A DNA stretch of 64,000 bases. It comes from Bacteroidaceae bacterium. Its GTDB lineage: Bacteria > Bacteroidota > Bacteroidia > Bacteroidales > Bacteroidaceae. Under the pieces are notes generated by a model. It saw only the letters and a program-made list of their open reading frames with translations, was not told the origin of the DNA and searched no databases. The stretch's first letter is position 1. Each line of letters begins with the position of its first letter. The stretch lies in contig JAFXXQ010000037.1 in the NCBI GenBank assembly GCA_017542145.1, positions 149,288-213,287 of the forward strand, in the 5' to 3' direction. The position numbers and the translations under genes are program-made. Shown here piece by piece: positions 30,161-38,187 of this stretch.

Positions 30161-31903
30161 TTACCAGAAATAGATGTAGAATGTCACGATGACGGCGAGG
30201 ATGATGACCGTGTGGAAGATGTCCCACCCGTTCCACGAGGCGCGGGTCTCGGCCTTCTGCTCCTTGGTGGCGGTGCCGAATACGAGGCCTTGTATCTGCT
30301 CGACAGCCGGCTTCTTGGTGCACAGCGAGATGGCAAGGCACACCAGGATGCAGGTAATGAAGGTGCAGACGCCGAACGTGTAGATGTTCATCTCGTTGAA
30401 TACGTAGGTGAACGCATTGTGTGACTGGGGATTGATGATCATCGTTACAAGACGCAGGGCACCGATGACGATGCCGATGATGAGCGTCCACATACCAGCC
30501 TTGGCCGTTGTCTTCTTCCAGCAGATACCGAGCAGGAAGACGGTGGCGATGGCGGGAGCCAGCAGGCTCTGGATGTTCTGGATGTAGGCATAGAGGTTCT
30601 TACCCATGGCCTGGATGACGAAAATCCACAGCACACCGAGCACGACGACGACGACGGTGGCGATACGGCCGATGCTGACGAGGCGCTTCTCCTCCGTCTC
30701 GGGGTGCTTGCGCTTGTAGATGTCAATGGTGTAGAGCATGGCGCTGGAGTTGTAGAGCGATGCCAGCGAGCTCATCAGGGCGGCCAGGATACCGCAGATG
30801 ACGACGCCCTTCAGGCCGATGGGCAACAAGGTGTTCACTAGCATGGGGAAGGCGAGGTCGGGGTTCTGCAGGGCTCCGGTGGCGGCGTCGGGCATCAGGG
30901 CAGCGGCGAGCTGGGCACCGATGGCCGAGTCGGGCTTCTTCGTCAGGGCGAAGGCAATCATGCCGGGGACGAGGAACAGGAACACGGGCAGCAGCTTCAG
31001 GTAGGCACCGAAGATGGTACCGCGGCGGGCTTCCTTCTGGTTCTTGCCGGAGAGCACACGCTGGACGATGAACTGGTCGGTACACCAGTACCAGAAGCCG
31101 ATGATCATCGAGCAGAATAGAGCTCCGTACCACGGGTATTCGGCGTCGTGTCCGCTACGCATCAGCGTGGTCATGCCGTCGCCATATTCGTTGACGGGCT
31201 GTGAGGAGCAGATGGCCATCATCTCGTTCCAGCCGCCCAGCTCCTTCAGTCCTATCCACAGGATGACGAGCGAGCCGATGAGCAGGATGGGTGTCTGCAG
31301 GATGGAGGTCTTGAGCACCGACTCCATGCCGCCGATGACGGTGTAGATGGCGGTGATGATCACGAGGGCGATGGCTGCTACCCAGAAGTTAATGCCCAGC
31401 AGGGTGTTGAGGGCGAGGCCGCCGGCCATGACGGTGACGGAGACCTTCGTGAGGACGTAGCTGGCCAGCGACAGCCAGGTGAGGATGCCGCGGCTCTCCT
31501 TGTTGTAGCGTTTCTCGAGGAACTCGGGCATGGTATAGACCATCGAGCGCGAGTAGAAGGGTACGAACACCCAGCCGAGCAGCAGGATCATCCATCCGTG
31601 CATTTCCCAGTGAGCCTGGGCCATACCGCTGGTGGCACCCGAGCCGGCGAGGCCGATGAGGTGTTCAGAGCCGATGTTGGAGGCGAAGATCGAGGCACCG
31701 ATGGCAATCCATGTGGCGCTGCGTCCGTTCAGGAAGTAGTCGCCTGAGGTCTCTTTTTTCTTTTTCGACACGTCCCAGCAAATCCAGATCATTGCCACGA
31801 AGAAGAGGGCAACGAAAATCCAGTCCAAGGTGTGGAGGCTGATGCGGTTAAGGTCTTGAGCCGCTGCCGCTGCTGTTGCGGCTTGTAACAGTTGGAAGTT
31901 CAT
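30161..31903 (-). CDS. Sodium/sugar symporter, SSS (SGLT) family, probable L-arabinose transporter
   Basis: 580 residues with about 14 hydrophobic segments. The SSS family motifs are visible: DYFLNGRSATWIAIGASIFASNIGSEHLIGLAGSG near residue 55, TMPEFLEKRY, and the GMIAFALTKKP and GILAALMSSLASLYNSSAMLY segments of the core. It should import a monosaccharide with sodium across the inner membrane. Arabinose is inferred from its place between the mutarotase gene and araD; Bacteroides arabinose operons carry an SSS transporter in the same role. The long alanine-rich N-terminus (QAATAAAAAQDL) is a lineage feature. Confidence 0.92.
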   Translation of the reverse strand: MNFQLLQAATAAAAAQDLNRISLHTLDWIFVALFFVAMIWICWDVSKKKKETSGDYFLNGRSATWIAIGASIFASNIGSEHLIGLAGSGATSGMAQAHWEMHGWMILLLGWVFVPFYSRSMVYTMPEFLEKRYNKESRGILTWLSLASYVLTKVSVTVMAGGLALNTLLGINFWVAAIALVIITAIYTVIGGMESVLKTSILQTPILLIGSLVILWIGLKELGGWNEMMAICSSQPVNEYGDGMTTLMRSGHDAEYPWYGALFCSMIIGFWYWCTDQFIVQRVLSGKNQKEARRGTIFGAYLKLLPVFLFLVPGMIAFALTKKPDSAIGAQLAAALMPDAATGALQNPDLAFPMLVNTLLPIGLKGVVICGILAALMSSLASLYNSSAMLYTIDIYKRKHPETEEKRLVSIGRIATVVVVVLGVLWIFVIQAMGKNLYAYIQNIQSLLAPAIATVFLLGICWKKTTAKAGMWTLIIGIVIGALRLVTMIINPQSHNAFTYVFNEMNIYTFGVCTFITCILVCLAISLCTKKPAVEQIQGLVFGTATKEQKAETRASWNGWDIFHTVIILAVIVTFYIYFW

Positions 31904-31934
31904 GTGATTTTATTTACGGTTTGACATGTACGGT

Positions 31935-33287
31935 TTACTTCTTCTCTTCGCAGCAATCTTTCTGCTCTTTGTCGCAGTTCTCATGGCCCTCCTTGCAGCA
32001 GGCGCCTTCGGTGCTGAACTGGTAGATGACGATGCTCTCATACTCCTGTCCAGGGGCGAGGGTGGCATCAGGCCAGCCGCAGAGGTCGCTCTTGTTGGGC
32101 GTGTCGGGGAACTTCTGCGTTTCGAGGCAAACGGCGGTGCGGTGCTCGATGGGTTTGCCGTCCTTGCCTTTTACAGTGCCGTCGAGGAAGTTGCCCGTAT
32201 ATACCTGGATGCCGGGTTCGTTAGTGAAGACGTCCATGCGGATGCCTGTCAGGGGGCTGACGAGCGTGGCGGCGAGGGTGATGCCGCCCTTGCCTTCGTG
32301 TTCGCAGTGGTGGCCTTCGCCTTTCTCCTCACCCTCTTCGCAGCAGGCTTCGCCGCTTTCCTTGTCGCACTTCCCGTCGCCCTTACAGCAGGGTTTGTTG
32401 AGCACCCAGTTGTGGTCGTAGCCCTTGCCGAAGCGCAGCTGCTCGTTGTCGGCGTTGATGTCCTGCCCGATGGGTTTCGGCGAGGTGAAGTCGAACGGTG
32501 TGCCGGCCACGGGAGCAATCTCGCCGGTGGTCATGAAGGTGGCATCGACGGGGGTGTAGTTGTCGGCATTGAGGCAGAGCAGATGGTTAGTGATGGGGGT
32601 GCCGTTGCCGTTGAGGTTGAAGTAGAGGTGGCTGCAGGTGTTGATGACGGTTTTCTTGTCCGTGGTGGCAGTCCACTTCATGGCCAGCTTGCCGCAGGGG
32701 GTGAGGGTGTACTGCACCTTACCCTTGACGGTGCCGGGGAAGCCAGCCTCGCCGTCGGGGCTCACGAAAGACATGGTGATGCTGTTGTCGGTCACTTCCT
32801 CCACGTCCATCACCTTGTACTGCCAGCCCATGTAGTCGCCCTGGAAGCCGAACTTCTTGGGGTCGAGCGTGCAACCGCCGTGCAGGCAGTGGCCGAAGTT
32901 GTTCTGCGGCAGCTGGTACTCTGTGCCGTCGAGGGTAATCTTACCTCCGGCGATACGGTTGGCATAGCGTCCGATGGTGGCGCCGAAGTCACTCTCGATG
33001 GTGCTGTAGGCCTGGATGCTGGGCTGGCCGACGCAGACGTCCTTCAGCTTGCCCTCCTTGTCGGGCACCATGATGCTGACCACGCGTGCGCCGAAGTTCG
33101 TCACGCACACCTCCATGCCTGCTTCGTTGCGCAGCGTGTAGAGGTCGGTTTTCTTCCCTTGCAGTTCGGCCTGGAAGTCGGCACGTTTCAGCCCGCTCAG
33201 GGCCACTCCTTCTTTCGGTGCTGTCTTGCACCCTGCCAGCAGCGCCACACAGCAGACCATGCCGGCAAAAATACGTAATACTTTCAT
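31935..33287 (-). CDS. galM: Aldose 1-epimerase lipoprotein with two cysteine-rich inserts
   Basis: 450 residues. The N-terminus ends in a lipobox (CCVALLAGCK), so the protein is a periplasm-facing lipoprotein. The GalM fold is clear: NFGARVVSIMVPDKEG, GATIGRYANRIAGG, LHGGCTLDPKKFGF, NTCSHLYFNLNG and GYDHNWVL. It interconverts sugar anomers before uptake or isomerisation. Two parts are foreign to the family: an insert at about residues 300-335 with CCKGDGKCDKES, EACCEEGEE and HHCEHEGKGG, and a C-terminal tail (428-450) with CCKEGHENCDKEQKDCCEEKK. Both are Cys/Glu/Lys rich with the same CCK-x-G spacing, as if one module was used twice. First gene of the arabinose operon, 31 nt before the symporter. 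Confidence 0.9.
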   Translation of the reverse strand: MKVLRIFAGMVCCVALLAGCKTAPKEGVALSGLKRADFQAELQGKKTDLYTLRNEAGMEVCVTNFGARVVSIMVPDKEGKLKDVCVGQPSIQAYSTIESDFGATIGRYANRIAGGKITLDGTEYQLPQNNFGHCLHGGCTLDPKKFGFQGDYMGWQYKVMDVEEVTDNSITMSFVSPDGEAGFPGTVKGKVQYTLTPCGKLAMKWTATTDKKTVINTCSHLYFNLNGNGTPITNHLLCLNADNYTPVDATFMTTGEIAPVAGTPFDFTSPKPIGQDINADNEQLRFGKGYDHNWVLNKPCCKGDGKCDKESGEACCEEGEEKGEGHHCEHEGKGGITLAATLVSPLTGIRMDVFTNEPGIQVYTGNFLDGTVKGKDGKPIEHRTAVCLETQKFPDTPNKSDLCGWPDATLAPGQEYESIVIYQFSTEGACCKEGHENCDKEQKDCCEEKK

Positions 33288-33420
33288 AATGAATGATTAA
33301 TAAATGATATTAAGTATAGATTCCTATTTTAGCGTGTAAAGTTACAAAATATATTTGTATGTGCGAAGCGTTTGCCCGTTTTTTTTCGCTGCGTGCGGAA
33401 AAAAACCAGAGGGACGTACG

Positions 33421-33504
33421 CGGCAGAAGGGCCTTCGCATGCGGCAGAAAGGCCTTTGCGCACGACAGATGAGCCTTCGCACGCGGCAGAAGGACGGACG
33501 GGGC
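33421..33504. repeat. Intergenic array, four units, 21-bp period
   Basis: CGGCAGAAGGGCCTTCGCATG and three variants start at 33421, 33442, 33463 and 33484. The AGAAGGGCCTTC core also appears in the array at 45209-45292. It lies in the divergent region between the mutarotase and DUF4827 genes. Confidence 0.85.
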
Positions 33505-33525
33505 GGGGTGTTTAGGAAATGTTAA

Positions 33526-33662
33526 AGCGTAACCTGTGACCTTTGTGACCTCTCCTTTCTGCGCACGCGCGATATTTTTATATATATTTCCATATATCTA
33601 TATAACTGCGTAACTGTGCACACGTGCGAAAGGAAAGATCGCAAAGGTCACAGGTAACACTT
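33526..33662. repeat. Long imperfect inverted repeat with AT-rich loop
   Basis: A 48-bp left arm (33526-33573) and a right arm (33618-33662) match with a few mismatches; the clearest part is ACCTGTGACCTTTG paired with CAAAGGTCACAGGT. The loop is almost pure AT (33571-33605). It could be a MITE-like element or a large RNA hairpin; I see no target-site duplication. Confidence 0.7.
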
Positions 33663-33709
33663 TCTGAAAGAGGAAGTGGCTGGGGGAAACGTTAAAAAAG
33701 GTGTTTTCC

Positions 33710-33740
33710 TTGCTTGTTTGCGGGCAATGATGTACCTTCG
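33710..33740 (+). promoter_or_regulatory. Probable promoter of the DUF4827-glmM operon
   Basis: TTG at 33710-33712, 20 bp, then TACCTTCG at 33733-33740, one base from the TAnnTTTG consensus. The start would be near 33747, just ahead of ATG 33754. Confidence 0.55.
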
Positions 33741-33753
33741 CAGGCTAAAACGT

Positions 33754-34443
33754 ATGTGTGCATCTATGAGAAAACTGAAACCATTGTTCATCGCCATACT
33801 GGCGGCCGTGACGCTGCAGCTCGCGGGGTGCAGGAAGTACGAGACCTACGCCGAAAAGAAGGAGAAGGAGGACAACGCCATAGCCAAGTTCATCGACGAC
33901 GGCGGCATCGACGGACGTCCCATCAAGGTGATCACTGAGGAGGAATTCTATGCCCAGGACAGCCTGACGAACGTGGCCGAAAACGAGTACGTGCTGTTCA
34001 AGCAGACGGGTGTTTATATGCAGATTGTCCGCAAGGGCGAGGGGCGTGTCCACGCGAAGGGCGAGAACCGCAACTACCTGGCACGCTACATCGAATATAG
34101 TGTCGCTGACCGCGACACGATGACGCTGAACCTCTACGACTCGCGTCCCGAGCAGATGACCGTCAAGCGCACGGGCGACACCTTCAGCGGCTCGTTCACC
34201 TACGGCCACATGCTCTCCGTCTATGGCAGCCTGGCGAACCAGTCGGTCTATTCATACTACAGCTCCACCACCACGACCTTCCCCGAAGGGTGGCTGGTGC
34301 CCTTCCCGTACATCACGCCTGGACGGCCCAACGACAAGGCTGCGAAGGTGCGCATCATCGCTCCGCACGACTACGGCACCTCGCTTGCCATACAGCAGAT
34401 ATACGCTACTTTCTACGAAATTACCATCATGCCTGAACCTTAA
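33754..34443 (+). CDS. DUF4827-like lipoprotein
   Basis: About 229 residues (or 225 from the ATG at 33766). The signal peptide ends in the lipobox TLQLAGC, followed by an Arg/Lys/Glu-rich stretch (RKYETYAEKKEKEDNAIAKF) and a globular domain with EYVLFKQTGVYMQIVRKGEG and later SGSFTYGHMLSVYG. This is the pattern of DUF4827, a Bacteroidales family distantly like FKBP-type domains and of unknown function. The end has WLVPFPYITPGRP and AKVRIIAPHDYGT, common in FKBP-like lipoproteins of this phylum. It is 15 nt upstream of the phosphosugar mutase gene, so the two are probably co-transcribed. The longer frame back to 33676 overlaps the promoter. Confidence 0.75.
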   Translation: MCASMRKLKPLFIAILAAVTLQLAGCRKYETYAEKKEKEDNAIAKFIDDGGIDGRPIKVITEEEFYAQDSLTNVAENEYVLFKQTGVYMQIVRKGEGRVHAKGENRNYLARYIEYSVADRDTMTLNLYDSRPEQMTVKRTGDTFSGSFTYGHMLSVYGSLANQSVYSYYSSTTTTFPEGWLVPFPYITPGRPNDKAAKVRIIAPHDYGTSLAIQQIYATFYEITIMPEP

Positions 34444-34458
34444 AAAAACTAACTTTAT

Positions 34459-35865
34459 ATGTCACTCATTAAATCTATTTCCGGCATTCGCGGCACCATA
34501 GGCGGAGTGGCCGGCGAAGGGCTCAATCCACTCGACATCACAAAGTTCACCGCTGCCTATGCTACTCTCATCCGCAAGACCTATCAGGGCGAGGCACGTC
34601 ATATTGTCGTCGGGCGCGACGCCCGCATCTCGGGCGAGATGGTGCGCCAGTGCGTCTGCGGCACCCTGATGGGCATGGGTTTCGACGTGCTCGACATCGG
34701 GCTGGCCACGACACCCACCACCGAGCTGGCCGTCACCATGTCCGGTGCCTGCGGAGGCATCATCCTTACCGCTTCGCACAACCCTCGCCAATGGAATGCC
34801 CTGAAGCTGCTGAACGCCCGGGGCGAGTTCCTGAACGCCGCCGAGGGTGCCGAGGTGCTGCGCATCGCCACCGACGAGGCCTTCACTTTTGCCGAAGTGG
34901 ACGGGCTGGGCAAATACACCCGCGACGAATCCTACGGACAGCGCCACATCGACGCCGTACTTGCGCTGGGGCTCGTCGACGTTGAAGCTATCCGCAAGGC
35001 ACATTTCAAGGTGGCCATCGATACCGTCAACTCCGTAGGCGGCATCATCCTGCCCCCGCTGCTCCGTCAGCTGGGCGTGGAGAAGGTCGAGGGGCTCTAC
35101 ACCGAGCCGACGGGCGACTTCCAGCACAATCCTGAGCCGCTTGAGAAGAATCTGGGCGGCATCATGGCATTGATGAAGACCTCCGACTGCGACGTGGCCT
35201 TCGTCGTTGACCCCGATGTGGACCGTTTGGCTGTCATCGATGAGAAGGGCGCCATGTACGGCGAAGAATACACGCTGGTCACCGTGGCCGACTACATCCT
35301 GCAGCATACACCCGGCAATACCGTCAGCAACCTCAGTTCCACACGTGCCCTGCGCGATGTCACGCAACGCTACGGACAGCAGTACAATGCCTCTGCCGTG
35401 GGCGAAGTGAACGTCGTCGCGAAGATGAAGGCAACAGATGCTGTCATCGGAGGCGAGGGCAACGGAGGTGTCATCTATCCCGCCAGCCACTACGGACGCG
35501 ATGCCCTCGTCGGTATCGCCCTCTTCCTGACGTATCTGGCCAAGAAGGGTTGCGCGGTGAGCGAGCTGCGCAAGACCTATCCGTCCTATTTTATGGCAAA
35601 GAACCGCATCGATCTCACGCCCGATACCGATGTGGATGCTGTGCTAGCAAAGGTGAAGGCGCTCTACTCATCTGCTGAGAACAAGGCTGCCGGCGTAGCA
35701 ATTACTGACATCGACGGCGTTAAGATTGATTTCCCCGATAAGTGGGTACATCTCCGCAAGAGTAACACCGAGCCCATCGTCCGCGTCTATAGCGAGGCAC
35801 ATACACCCGAAGATGCTGCCGAAATAGGCGAGAAGGTGATGGAGGTGGTGAAAAGTATGGTCTGA
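34459..35865 (+). CDS. glmM: Phosphoglucosamine mutase / phosphomannomutase family
   Basis: 468 residues with the four domains of alpha-D-phosphohexomutases. The active-site serine loop TASHNPRQWNALK is near residue 100, the metal-binding loop DPDVDRLAV near 253, the sugar-binding loop GGEGNGGVIYP near 335, and the phosphate-binding loop RKSNTEPIVRVYSEA near 434. Glucosamine-1-phosphate for cell-wall synthesis is the likely product, because GlmM enzymes of Bacteroidales have this length and N-terminus (SISGIRGTIGG). Phosphomannomutase activity cannot be excluded. The stop overlaps the ybaK start by one base. Confidence 0.9.
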   Translation: MSLIKSISGIRGTIGGVAGEGLNPLDITKFTAAYATLIRKTYQGEARHIVVGRDARISGEMVRQCVCGTLMGMGFDVLDIGLATTPTTELAVTMSGACGGIILTASHNPRQWNALKLLNARGEFLNAAEGAEVLRIATDEAFTFAEVDGLGKYTRDESYGQRHIDAVLALGLVDVEAIRKAHFKVAIDTVNSVGGIILPPLLRQLGVEKVEGLYTEPTGDFQHNPEPLEKNLGGIMALMKTSDCDVAFVVDPDVDRLAVIDEKGAMYGEEYTLVTVADYILQHTPGNTVSNLSSTRALRDVTQRYGQQYNASAVGEVNVVAKMKATDAVIGGEGNGGVIYPASHYGRDALVGIALFLTYLAKKGCAVSELRKTYPSYFMAKNRIDLTPDTDVDAVLAKVKALYSSAENKAAGVAITDIDGVKIDFPDKWVHLRKSNTEPIVRVYSEAHTPEDAAEIGEKVMEVVKSMV

Positions 35866-36359
35866 TGGCGCAGAAAACGAGCAAGACGAATGCGGCGCGC
35901 CTGCTTGACCAGCAGAAGATTGCCTACGAGCTGGTGCCGTATGAGGTGGATGAGAGCGACCTCAGCGCACCCCACGTAGCAGCCTCGCTGAGCGAGCCGA
36001 TTGAGCAGGTTTTCAAGACTATCGTCCTGCATGGCGACAAGACGGGCCACTTCGTCTGTGTTATTCCGGGTGAGGCGGAAATAGACCTGAAGTTGGCAGC
36101 CAAAGTGTCGGGCAACAAAAGTTGCGCCCTGCTGCCGCTGAAGGAACTGCTGCCGCTGACGGGCTACGTGCGCGGGGGCTGTTCGCCCATCGGCATGAAG
36201 AAACGATTCCCAACTTACTTTCACGAGAGTTGCCTCGCGTTTCCATATATCTACGTTAGCGCCGGACAACGTGGTCTGCAGTTCAAAATTGCTCCGCAGG
36301 ACCTCATCCGTGCTGCTTCCGCTACTACCGCAAAACTATTTGATTCGATTGACTTATGA
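35865..36359 (+). CDS. ybaK: YbaK/EbsC-type Cys-tRNA(Pro) deacylase
   Basis: 164 residues. It has the YbaK fold: KTNAARLLDQQKIAYELVPYE at the start, QVFKTIVLHGDKTGHFVCVIPGEAEIDLK in the middle, and the C-terminal GGCSPIGMKKRFPTY and SAGQRGLQFKIAPQDL typical of the editing domain. The enzyme removes mischarged cysteine from tRNA-Pro. Start codon overlaps the mutase stop, and its own stop overlaps the next gene's ATG by 4 bp, so the three are translationally coupled. Confidence 0.92.
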   Translation: MAQKTSKTNAARLLDQQKIAYELVPYEVDESDLSAPHVAASLSEPIEQVFKTIVLHGDKTGHFVCVIPGEAEIDLKLAAKVSGNKSCALLPLKELLPLTGYVRGGCSPIGMKKRFPTYFHESCLAFPYIYVSAGQRGLQFKIAPQDLIRAASATTAKLFDSIDL

Positions 36360-36751
36360 AAATTACAGAAACCATGTTGAAGCCGCTTGTCGAGCGGTTG
36401 CAGAAAACCGACTGGAAGGGCGAGTCGCAGAAGGTGCTGAGTTTCCTTCGGAAGTACGCCCTTCGTGCAGGGCGCATTGCTGCCAAGCCGCTCCTGCAGT
36501 TCTACTATGTGATGACGGATGAGAACGTAACAGCGCGCGACAAGGCACTTATCTACGGCTCGTTGCTCTACATCCTTGTGCCGGGCGACATCATCCCTCG
36601 CAGGGTATTTAATATGCTGGGCATTATGGACGACATTGGTGCCGTGATGATTGTCTATACCCGTATTAAGAATAAGATTACGCCTGCCATCAATTTCAAG
36701 GTGGAAGAGACGCTGGACGAGTGGTTTGGCACGAAGTTCGACGTCGTTTAA
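36356..36751 (+). CDS. YkvA-like membrane-associated protein (DUF1232)
   Basis: 131 residues. The C-terminal half contains the DUF1232 signature: ARDKALIYGSLLYILVPGDIIPRR followed by MLGIMDDIGAVMIVYTRIK. The function is unknown; members are small proteins with one or two amphipathic or membrane helices. The N-terminal half is a charged helix. It overlaps ybaK by 4 bp and is the last gene of the operon, convergent with hemW. Confidence 0.85.
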   Translation: MKITETMLKPLVERLQKTDWKGESQKVLSFLRKYALRAGRIAAKPLLQFYYVMTDENVTARDKALIYGSLLYILVPGDIIPRRVFNMLGIMDDIGAVMIVYTRIKNKITPAINFKVEETLDEWFGTKFDVV

Positions 36752-36781
36752 CCCTCACACATATAGTTTGTTGGATTTGCT

Positions 36782-38005
36782 TCAGCAGAACAAGTCTACA
36801 ATAATTGCATCTGACACGAAGATTCCCTCTTCTGTTAGCGCCCATCGTCCGTCGGCTCTCTCGTACAGCCTATGATTTTTTAAATAGGTTTGCGCGCGGG
36901 CGCGACAATAGCTCTCTTGTTCTTCACCAAATAGGTTGCGAATTTCCTGCAGGCTGATGCCTTGTGCAGTACGAAGGCGAGTCATGATGTATTCGTTGTA
37001 GCGCTCCTCGTCGCTGAGCGTCTCACCCGATGAGATAATGTCCATTTCACTCCCATTTATTCCCCTGAGATAGCCTTCTAGGTTGGGGTGGTTCCATGTG
37101 CGGCGTGTGCCATCGTAGGAATGCGCTCCAGGCCCTAACCCCAGATATGGGATGCCGTTCCAATAGCTGCTGTTGTGCCGGGCTTCGTGTCCGGGTAGAG
37201 CAAAATTGCTGATCTCGTAGTGTCTATATCCCGCTTCAAGTAGCGTTTGACGCAGCAGGCGGAAGCAGGTAAAGCTCTCTTCCTCGTCCACCTCGTGGAC
37301 TTCGCCCCGTTCGCGCATAAAGTAGAGTAGTGTGCCCTCTTCGAAGCTTAGGTGGTAGGCCGATATATGCGGTACTCCGAGCCTGACAGCTTGCTCCAAG
37401 TCTTCCTTCCACACCTCTAGGTAATCCTTTTTGTGCTTGCCATCCCTCGGTAGCCCATACATCAGGTCGATGCTGATTTCCGTTATCCTGCTGTCCTGCA
37501 AACGATGTACGGCATCAATAGCCTCCTGCGCCGTATGTCGTCGTCCCAGCAGCCGTAGCAGGGTATCATCGAATGTCTGAATGCCCATGCTGATGCGTAG
37601 CGCGTACTGCGGAAGGGCATCCTTCAACTCGTCAATCCACTCCTGCGAGAGGTCGTCTGGGTTTGCCTCGATTGTTAGCTCGTCCAATGTGTTAAAGTCA
37701 AAAGTTTGTTCCGCTTTCCGTACTATGCGTTCCAACAGGGCGGGGAAAAGCTGCGAAGGCGTACCCCCGCCGAAATAGAGTGTTTTGACAGACTCGCTCT
37801 GCAAGAAATCCTTTCTCTGTTCCATCTCGCGGCAAATCGCCTCGACGTATGCCTTCTGCTTGCTCGGTATGTCCGGATTATTCGGAGTTTTCTGAATACG
37901 CTGATCGTTCCGATTATTCCGTTCCTCTCCCCACGTCGTAGAGTAAAAATCGCAGTATTTGCACCTGCTTTTACAGAAGGGAATATGCACGTAGATTCCT
38001 GCCAT
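36782..38005 (-). CDS. hemW: HemW-like radical SAM protein (coproporphyrinogen oxidase-like)
   Basis: About 407 residues. It opens MAGIYVHIPFCKSRCKYCDF with the CxxxCxxC 4Fe-4S motif at residues 10-17, then YFGGGTPSQL, TIEANPDD and RISMGIQTFDDTLLRLLGR, all marks of the HemN/HemW branch. Conserved Arg/Cys residues unique to true HemN are not obvious, so HemW (heme chaperone) is more likely than coproporphyrinogen dehydrogenase. The ATG at 38005 is chosen because the Fe-S motif starts at residue 10. A minus-strand promoter (38010-38041) ends just 5 bp before it. Confidence 0.88.
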   Translation of the reverse strand: MAGIYVHIPFCKSRCKYCDFYSTTWGEERNNRNDQRIQKTPNNPDIPSKQKAYVEAICREMEQRKDFLQSESVKTLYFGGGTPSQLFPALLERIVRKAEQTFDFNTLDELTIEANPDDLSQEWIDELKDALPQYALRISMGIQTFDDTLLRLLGRRHTAQEAIDAVHRLQDSRITEISIDLMYGLPRDGKHKKDYLEVWKEDLEQAVRLGVPHISAYHLSFEEGTLLYFMRERGEVHEVDEEESFTCFRLLRQTLLEAGYRHYEISNFALPGHEARHNSSYWNGIPYLGLGPGAHSYDGTRRTWNHPNLEGYLRGINGSEMDIISSGETLSDEERYNEYIMTRLRTAQGISLQEIRNLFGEEQESYCRARAQTYLKNHRLYERADGRWALTEEGIFVSDAIIVDLFC

Positions 38006-38009
38006 GTTG

Positions 38010-38041
38010 CAAAGATAGTGCAAGGCGAGCAAAAAAGCAAA
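38010..38041 (-). promoter_or_regulatory. Promoter of hemW, predicting a leaderless mRNA
   Basis: Minus-strand TTTG (38038-38041) and TATCTTTG (38010-38017) are 20 bp apart. The expected start falls at about 38004-38005, on the ATG. Confidence 0.6.
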
Positions 38042-38187
38042 ATTCATATTAGCTTTTATTTTTTTTCTTATTTATTTTCATATATCCTTATTTCTTAGTA
38101 ATTTCGCAGCGCTTCACGGTGTGGAGTACCCTTTTTTGCGTGGAAATATTGAAATAAAGCAATAATAATTAACAATTTATCACCGAA

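Noticed and set aside
31926..33278. 450-codon open frame opposite the mutarotase gene.
   Set aside because: It is a codon-bias shadow: the sequence is Val/Ala/Gly-rich with no domain, while the other strand encodes a clear aldose epimerase.
34462..35490. 342-codon frame opposite the phosphohexomutase gene.
   Set aside because: Composition and lack of any motif show it is an antisense shadow.
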